64,000 nucleotides of DNA from Actinomadura viridilutea (lineage in GTDB: Bacteria > Actinomycetota > Actinomycetes > Streptosporangiales > Streptosporangiaceae), in NCBI GenBank assembly GCA_003001795.1, contig PVNI01000025.1, positions 1-64,000 of the forward strand, written 5' to 3'. This document shows positions 59,533 through 64,000 of the stretch, piece after piece; position 1 is the stretch's first letter; each line of letters begins with the position of its first letter. The position numbers and the translations under genes were made by a program. The notes beneath the pieces are model-generated. The model saw only the letters and a program-made list of their open reading frames with translations. It was not told where the DNA came from and did no database searches.

Positions 59533-60161
59533 ACGAGGACCTCCAGGGCGCGCGGCCCCTGGCCGCCCTCCACCCGCCGCGCCTCGGGACCGCCGGCCGC
59601 GCACGGGCCGCTGATCCAGGTCAGCGGGCGGTCCGGCCGCAGCCGCGCGACCGCCTCGGGCACGGTGCCGACGATCTGGTCGGCGTGCACCACGCACAGG
59701 TGGTAGTCGGGGACCAGGGACAGCAGCCGCCGCCCCTGCGCCCGGCCGCCGTCCAGCACGATCGTGCCGGTCCGCGCGATCGCCACGGCGCAGCCGGTCA
59801 CCACGCCGTCCACCGCGGCCAGGGTGTCCAGGTCGGTCAGGCCGGTGTCGGCCACGGCCTGCACGCCGTCCAGCTCGGCCAGCCAGCCGAACGGCAGGTC
59901 GGCCGGGGCGACGACGCGCCGGGCCTCGCGCGCCCACAGCGCGGCCGCGATCGAGGTGGCCAGGTCGTCCGCGCCGGTGTGCCGGACGGTCGCGCGGTGG
60001 TCGGCGACCCGCTCGGTGAACAGCGCGATCACGTCGGCGCGGGTGGCGGCCTCGGCGGCGGTCAGCCGGCGCCGGTACCGGCGGGGGACGTCGACGCTCG
60101 TGCCGCGCTCCTCGCCGAGCGCCTCGCGCACGCGCCGCAGAATCCGCTCCCGCGAGCTCAT
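59520..60161 (-). CDS. lutC: Lactate utilization protein LutC (LUD domain)
   Basis: A 213-residue LUD-domain protein. It starts RERILRRVREAL, typical of LutC/YkgG, and carries DGVVTGCAVAIARTGTIVLDGG and PDYHLCVVHADQIVGTVPEAV near the C-terminus. With LutA and LutB it forms the iron-sulfur L-lactate dehydrogenase complex. Its ATG overlaps the lutB stop (ATGA). Third gene of lutABC. Confidence 0.92.
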   Translation of the reverse strand: MSSRERILRRVREALGEERGTSVDVPRRYRRRLTAAEAATRADVIALFTERVADHRATVRHTGADDLATSIAAALWAREARRVVAPADLPFGWLAELDGVQAVADTGLTDLDTLAAVDGVVTGCAVAIARTGTIVLDGGRAQGRRLLSLVPDYHLCVVHADQIVGTVPEAVARLRPDRPLTWISGPCAAGGPEARRVEGGQGPRALEVLVVED

Positions 60162-61645
60162 CGGTCACCCCCATGGCGCGGCCGCGCCCGCCACCAGGCG
60201 CGGAAGCTGTGCACCGGCGGGGCGGGCAGGTCCCGGGCGTCGGTCCACTTGCCCAGCAGGCCCGGCAGCCGCCGGATGCGGCCGCCGCGCGACAGCAGCC
60301 GCGCCCAGCGCGCGCCCGAGCGCAGCGCCGCCTCGTAGCGGCCGCGGTCGGCCATCGTCCAGGCCGCGCTGCGCATCATCAGCAGCTCGGGCGTGGGCAC
60401 CGGGCGGCGCCGCCGCGACTCCACCACCCTGCCCCGCAGGCGGACCAGCAGGTCCGGAATGTCGATCTTGACGGGGCACACGTCGGCGCAGGCGCCGCAC
60501 AGCGTGGACGCGTACGGCAGGGAGGCGCGCGCCGCGTCCTCCACGCCCTCGACCAGCGGGGTGAGGACGGCGCCGATCGGTCCGCCGCCGCGCGGGCCGT
60601 AGGGCTCGCCTCCGGTGCGCTCGTACACGGGGCACACGTGCGCGCACGCCGAGCAGCGCACGCAGCGCAGCGCGGCCCGTCCGGCCTCGTCGGCCAGCGC
60701 CGCGGAGCGGCCGTTGTCGAGCAGCACCAGGTGCAGCTCGCTCGGGCCGTCGCCGGGCGTGACGCCCGTCCAGGTCGACACGCAGGGGCTCATCCGGTCC
60801 CCGGTCGCCGAGCGCGGCAGCAGCTGCAGCAGCACCTCCAGGTCGTCCCAGGTGGGGACGACGGCGTCGATGCCCGCCACGCAGATCAGCGTCCCGGGCA
60901 GGGTGACGGCGGCGCGTCCGTTGCCCTCGGACTCCAGCAGCACCAGCGTGCCGGTGTCGGCCACCATGAAGTCGGCGCCGCACACCGCGACGCGCGCCGA
61001 CAGCAGCCGCCGCCGCAGGTGGGCGCGGGCCGCGGCGGCGAGCGCCGCCGGGTCGTCGGGCAGGTCGGGCGGCGCGTCCGGCAGCGCGCGCACGAACAGC
61101 TCGCGCAGCCGCGCCCGGTCGCGGTGGAACGCCGGGGGCGCGGGATCGGCGGGGGCCGGGCCGCCGTCCAGCCGGGCGACCAGCTCGGCCAGGTCGGTGG
61201 GATGCGCGGTCACCCCCGCCTCGGCCAGGGCCTCGTACAGGCCGATCTCGCGGGCGGCGGGCACGGCCGCCGTCACCGCCTCGCCGTGCCCGGTCGCCGT
61301 GACCAGGCCGGTGACCAGCCGGGCGGCCTCGGCGGCGTCGGCGGCCCAGTGCACGGTGCCGCCCGCCTCGGTGACCGACTTCTCCAGCCGCTCCAGGTGG
61401 GCGTCGAGGTTGAGCAGGGTCTCGTCGCGGATGGCGCGTCCGGCCTCGCGCAGCTCCTCCCAGTCGCCCAGCTCGCCCACGGCGGCCTCGCGGCGCCGGC
61501 GCAGCTCCCCCGTGACGGCCCGCAGGTCGCGGCGCAGCGCCGTGTCGGCCAGCGCGCCGCGCGCCGCCACGGCGAACTTGGGCATGGGCGCGGGCGCCGC
61601 CCCCGAGGAGGAGGCCCTCCCCCCGACGGACGAGTCGCCGCTCAT
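60158..61645 (-). CDS. lutB: Lactate utilization iron-sulfur protein LutB
   Basis: A 495-residue protein combining an N-terminal LUD domain (GADFMVADTGTLVLLESEGNGRA) with two [4Fe-4S] clusters (CVRCSACAHVCPVY and CGACADVCPVKIDIP). The C-terminal DUF3390-like segment contains VHSFRAWWRARPRHGG. Electron-transfer subunit of the LutABC lactate dehydrogenase. ATGA overlap with lutA upstream and lutC downstream, so the three are tightly coupled. A Gly/Ser-rich N-terminal ~20 residues precede the conserved part. Confidence 0.93.
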   Translation of the reverse strand: MSGDSSVGGRASSSGAAPAPMPKFAVAARGALADTALRRDLRAVTGELRRRREAAVGELGDWEELREAGRAIRDETLLNLDAHLERLEKSVTEAGGTVHWAADAAEAARLVTGLVTATGHGEAVTAAVPAAREIGLYEALAEAGVTAHPTDLAELVARLDGGPAPADPAPPAFHRDRARLRELFVRALPDAPPDLPDDPAALAAAARAHLRRRLLSARVAVCGADFMVADTGTLVLLESEGNGRAAVTLPGTLICVAGIDAVVPTWDDLEVLLQLLPRSATGDRMSPCVSTWTGVTPGDGPSELHLVLLDNGRSAALADEAGRAALRCVRCSACAHVCPVYERTGGEPYGPRGGGPIGAVLTPLVEGVEDAARASLPYASTLCGACADVCPVKIDIPDLLVRLRGRVVESRRRRPVPTPELLMMRSAAWTMADRGRYEAALRSGARWARLLSRGGRIRRLPGLLGKWTDARDLPAPPVHSFRAWWRARPRHGGDR

Positions 61646-62388
61646 GCCCGCACCGCCGCGGCCGGGGAGCCGGTGGCGGCCAGGATCTCGGCCAGATGCA
61701 TGACGCGGACGCCGCCGCGCAGCCGCGACAGCGCCCCGCCGATGTGGGCCAGGCAGGCGTTGTCGGCGGCGCACAGCACGTCGGCGCCGGTGGAGCGGAC
61801 GTGCCGGACCTTGTCGGCCACCATCGCCACCGACACGTCGGCGTTCTTCATCGCGAACGTCCCGCCGAACCCGCAGCACTCCTCCGCCGCGGGCATGTCG
61901 ACCAGCTCCAGCCCCTTCACCGCCCGCAGCAGCCGCAGCGGACGGTCGCCCAGCTCCAGCGTCCGCAGCGAGTGGCAGGTCGGGTGGTAGGCCACGCGAT
62001 GGGGGAAGTAGGCGCCGACGTCGGTGACGCCCAGCACGTCCACCAGGAACTCCGACAGCTCGTGCACGGCCAGCCCCTCGGCGGCGCGCGCCAGGTCGTC
62101 GTCGCCGTCGGCGCGGGCGATGCGGGCGTAGGAGGCGCGCACCGTGGCGGCGCAGGACGCCGCCGGAGTGACCACCGCGTCGTAGTCTCGGAAGACCCGG
62201 GCGAACCGGCGCGCCAGATCGGCGGCTTCGCGGCGGTACCCGGTGGTCCAGTGCATCTGGCCGCAGCAGGTCTGGTCCGGCGGGAAGACCACCTCGTGGC
62301 CCAAGCGCTCCAGCAGGGCGGTCACGGCCCGGCCGGTGCCGGGGAACAGCGCGTCGTTGAAACACGCGACGAACAACGCGACGCGCAT
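61642..62388 (-). CDS. lutA: Lactate utilization protein LutA (CCG domains)
   Basis: A 248-residue protein of the LutA/YkgE family with two cysteine-rich CCG modules, QTCCGQMHWTTGY (~60) and EECCGFGGTFAMKN (~180), and CHSLRTL. These bind an Fe-S cluster or support heterodisulfide-type chemistry. The ATG at 62388 gives the family start RVALFVACFNDALFPGTG; upstream in-frame sequence to 62454 is not conserved. First gene of lutABC, which oxidises L-lactate to pyruvate. Confidence 0.93.
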   Translation of the reverse strand: MRVALFVACFNDALFPGTGRAVTALLERLGHEVVFPPDQTCCGQMHWTTGYRREAADLARRFARVFRDYDAVVTPAASCAATVRASYARIARADGDDDLARAAEGLAVHELSEFLVDVLGVTDVGAYFPHRVAYHPTCHSLRTLELGDRPLRLLRAVKGLELVDMPAAEECCGFGGTFAMKNADVSVAMVADKVRHVRSTGADVLCAADNACLAHIGGALSRLRGGVRVMHLAEILAATGSPAAAVRA

Positions 62389-62658
62389 CTGCGGCCTCAC
62401 CTCCCCCTGGCCCCCGGGCCATCGTAAGGGCCGCGGCGGCTCCGTTCGGGGCAAAGTCGCCGCTCGCCTGGTGGCCGATGGGGGCCGCGGGGGAAGACCG
62501 GCACGATCGAGTGAGTCCCATCACACCCCAGACCGTCCTCGGGTACCACTCGACAATCGTCCCTTCGGGCTATGGCCCGGGCCGGTCGAACCGTTCCACA
62601 CTGGGTGACGTCAAACACAAGCAAACCCACATCAGTCGTCGAGACCGGAGGCACGCAG

Positions 62659-62877
62659 ATGTGCCCGCACCAGCCGCCCTGTCCGTCCGCCGACGCCCCT
62701 GACCGCGAAGCGGCCCGGGCGATCGTCCATCACCCCGAGCAGGGGTGGAGCCTGCTGTGCAACGGCGTCGTGCTCTTCGAGGACACCGGCGAGCTGCTGC
62801 CCGACGGGGGTGTCATCGCACCGCACAGGCCGACGGACGTCCCGGCGCGCCCCGCGCCCGCGCCGTCCGCCGCCTGA
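62659..62877 (+). CDS. DUF5999 family small protein
   Basis: A 72-residue protein: MCPHQPPCPSADAPDREAA, then VHHPEQGWSLLCNGVVLFED and TGELLPDGGVIAPHRP. This is a near-textbook DUF5999 sequence of actinomycetes; function unknown. The N-terminal Cys/His cluster could bind metal. The ATG at 62659 follows CCGGAGG. Confidence 0.88.
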   Translation: MCPHQPPCPSADAPDREAARAIVHHPEQGWSLLCNGVVLFEDTGELLPDGGVIAPHRPTDVPARPAPAPSAA

Positions 62878-63028
62878 CCGGTCGCCACGGGGGAAGGCTC
62901 TCCACGAGGGGACCAGCACCGACGGGGTGATCACTTTCGGGGGCGGCGCCCGCCGCGCCGACGTCCGCTCCACCCGGCCGTTCCCGGCCCCGCACGGCCC
63001 GTCCCGGGCCGGGGGCCGGCCGCTGTGA

Positions 63029-63652
63029 TCAGCGCGCGCCGCCGCCCGGCGCGGGGGCGCGCGCCGTCCAGCGGCGCAGCCACGGCTCCACGGCCGCGCC
63101 GACGGCCGCCGGGTTCCTGTCCAGGTCGTGCCGCTCCCCCGGCAGGACGACGACCTCGGTCGCGTCCGCCCGGTCCGGCACGCCGAACGGGTCCCGGTCG
63201 CCGTTGACGACCAGCACCTCCACCCCGGCCGAGCGCAGCTCGTCCGCCCGCGACCGGTCGGGCCTGCCCGGCGGGACCAGCGGGAACGCCAGCGCCACCA
63301 CGCCGACCGCGCCCGCCGCCCGCGCGGTGCGGCAGGCCACGCGGGCGCCGTTGCTGCGTCCGCCCTGGACGAGCGGCACGTCCCCGAAGCGGTCCCGCAG
63401 CGCCGCGATCACCTCCAGCCAGGCGGCGTCCTGGCGGACCGGCGAGCCCGGCGCGCGCCGTCCCGCGGCCCGGAACGGCTGCAGCACCCGCGCGACCGCC
63501 CCGCCGAAGCCCAGCGCGGCCTCGCGGACGGCCAGCAGGTCGGCGGCGTCCACGCCGCCGTTGGAGCCGTGCGTCAGCACCAGCAGGAACGCGGGGTCGT
63601 CGACGTCGTCGACGGCGACCTCCGCCGGGCCCTGCGCCGTGTCGATCCGCAT
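63029..63652 (-). CDS. Alpha/beta hydrolase (KANL3/Tex30-type)
   Basis: A 207-residue hydrolase with LVLTHGSNGGVDAADL (oxyanion-hole region) near residue 26. The nucleophile elbow is QGGRSNGARVACRTA (Ser near 100), LALAFPLVPPGRPDR follows, and the acid/His end is VVNGDRDPFG and GERHDLDR. The G-R-S-N-G elbow and length fit the KANL3/Tex30 small-hydrolase group. The ATG at 63652 is close to, and divergent from, the next gene. Substrate unknown. Confidence 0.82.
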   Translation of the reverse strand: MRIDTAQGPAEVAVDDVDDPAFLLVLTHGSNGGVDAADLLAVREAALGFGGAVARVLQPFRAAGRRAPGSPVRQDAAWLEVIAALRDRFGDVPLVQGGRSNGARVACRTARAAGAVGVVALAFPLVPPGRPDRSRADELRSAGVEVLVVNGDRDPFGVPDRADATEVVVLPGERHDLDRNPAAVGAAVEPWLRRWTARAPAPGGGAR

Positions 63653-63695
63653 GCGCCCACGGTAGCGGGCCCGTCCTCCGGGGAAGGGTGGGGCC

Positions 63696-64000
63696 ATGGC
63701 GAAGATGAGCGACAGCGAATGGCGCGCGTTCGTGTCGGAGGGCACCCGCACGGGCAAGGTCGCGGTGGTCCGGCAGGACGGCGCGCCCCATGTGACGCCG
63801 ATCTGGTTCGTCCTGGACGGCGACGACCTGGTGTTCACCACCGGCGGCGAGAGCCTCAAGGCCCGCGCCCTGCGCCGCGACCCGCGCGTGTCCGTCTGCG
63901 TGGACGACCAGACCCCGCCGTACTCGTTCGTGCTCATACGAGGCGAGGCCGCGTTGTCGGAGGACCCGGCCGAGCTGCGCCGCTGGGCCACCGTGATCGG
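63696..64000 (+). CDS. PPOX-class F420/FMN-binding protein (partial)
   Basis: The N-terminal ~101 residues are in the window; the gene runs off the end. It starts MAKMSDSEWRAFVSEGTRTGKVAVV, then HVTPIWFVLDGDDLVFTTG, LKARALRRDPRVSVCVDDQ and PPYSFVLIRGEAAL. This is the split beta-barrel of PPOX-class F420-dependent oxidoreductases (Rv1155-like). The ATG at 63696 is preceded by GGGAAGGGTGG. The cofactor (F420 or FMN) is not decidable from this part. Confidence 0.85.
   Translation, partial: MAKMSDSEWRAFVSEGTRTGKVAVVRQDGAPHVTPIWFVLDGDDLVFTTGGESLKARALRRDPRVSVCVDDQTPPYSFVLIRGEAALSEDPAELRRWATVI

Overview
The window is very GC-rich, gene-dense bacterial DNA. It has frequent GTG starts, 4-base ATGA/GTGA gene overlaps, an actinobacterial gas-vesicle cluster, a WhiB7-type resistance promoter, a DUF5999 protein and a PPOX/F420-type protein. 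It is chromosomal DNA of an actinomycete. The classical menaquinone genes, the SAV2177-like methyltransferase and the gene content suggest Streptosporangiales (Thermomonosporaceae-like), but the genus is an inference. No rRNA, tRNA or CRISPR array was seen.

Layout. 0-9 kb: HAD phosphatase, YigZ, PGPGW protein, NarL-type regulators and a sensor kinase, a PAP2 phosphatase/DedA pair, and a tyrosine recombinase. 9-12.6 kb: a frameshifted gene, a Tat-exported multicopper oxidase and an IS701-type transposase remnant. 13-18.7 kb: the cydABDC operon (cytochrome bd oxidase and its assembly ABC transporter). 18.9-24.3 kb: an eight-gene gas-vesicle operon on the minus strand (gvpA-F-G-O-J-L-S-K) with flanking accessory genes. 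24.6-27.3 kb: GNAT acetyltransferase, AlkB and an Erm 23S rRNA methylase with a probable leaderless leader ORF. 27.4-32.3 kb: menaquinone genes menB-menC-menD and divergent menE. 32.6-36.7 kb: a primary-type sigma factor, a drug-export ABC pair and its MarR regulator. 36.8-45.8 kb: an accessory region with decayed and intact isoaspartyl-methyltransferase relatives, a frameshifted SAM methyltransferase, two tandemly duplicated pentapeptide-repeat membrane proteins, and a 34-residue peptide gene translationally linked to an intact PCMT-type enzyme. 45.8-57.2 kb: nitrate assimilation (sirohydrochlorin chelatase, HemD/winged-helix regulator, nirD, nirB, a NasB-like reductase, nasA, narK). 57.4-64 kb: a DinB-type protein, TetR, lutCBA, DUF5999, a hydrolase and the start of a PPOX protein.

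How the genes fit together. The nitrate block is self-contained: NarK imports nitrate, NasA with its FAD/iron-sulfur partner reduces it to nitrite, and NirBD reduces nitrite to ammonium. CbiX and the HemD-like gene relate to the siroheme that NirB needs. nirB and nasA share an 11-bp-phased operator-like sequence. menBCDE supply menaquinone, the likely electron donor to the bd oxidase.

Most notable signals: (1) the 34-residue Asp-Gly-containing peptide directly upstream of a PCMT-like methyltransferase, an organisation like that of aspartimide (imiditide) RiPP loci; (2) four copies of a CCTTkACnnnGTAAGG palindrome, one overlapping the promoter of a TetR gene and one inside nirB; (3) a WhiB7-like promoter with a leaderless leader ORF ahead of erm; (4) a perfectly spaced SigB/SigF-type promoter ahead of gvpA; (5) the shared nirB/nasA operator; (6) duplicated pentapeptide genes with identical flanks and diverged repeat cores.
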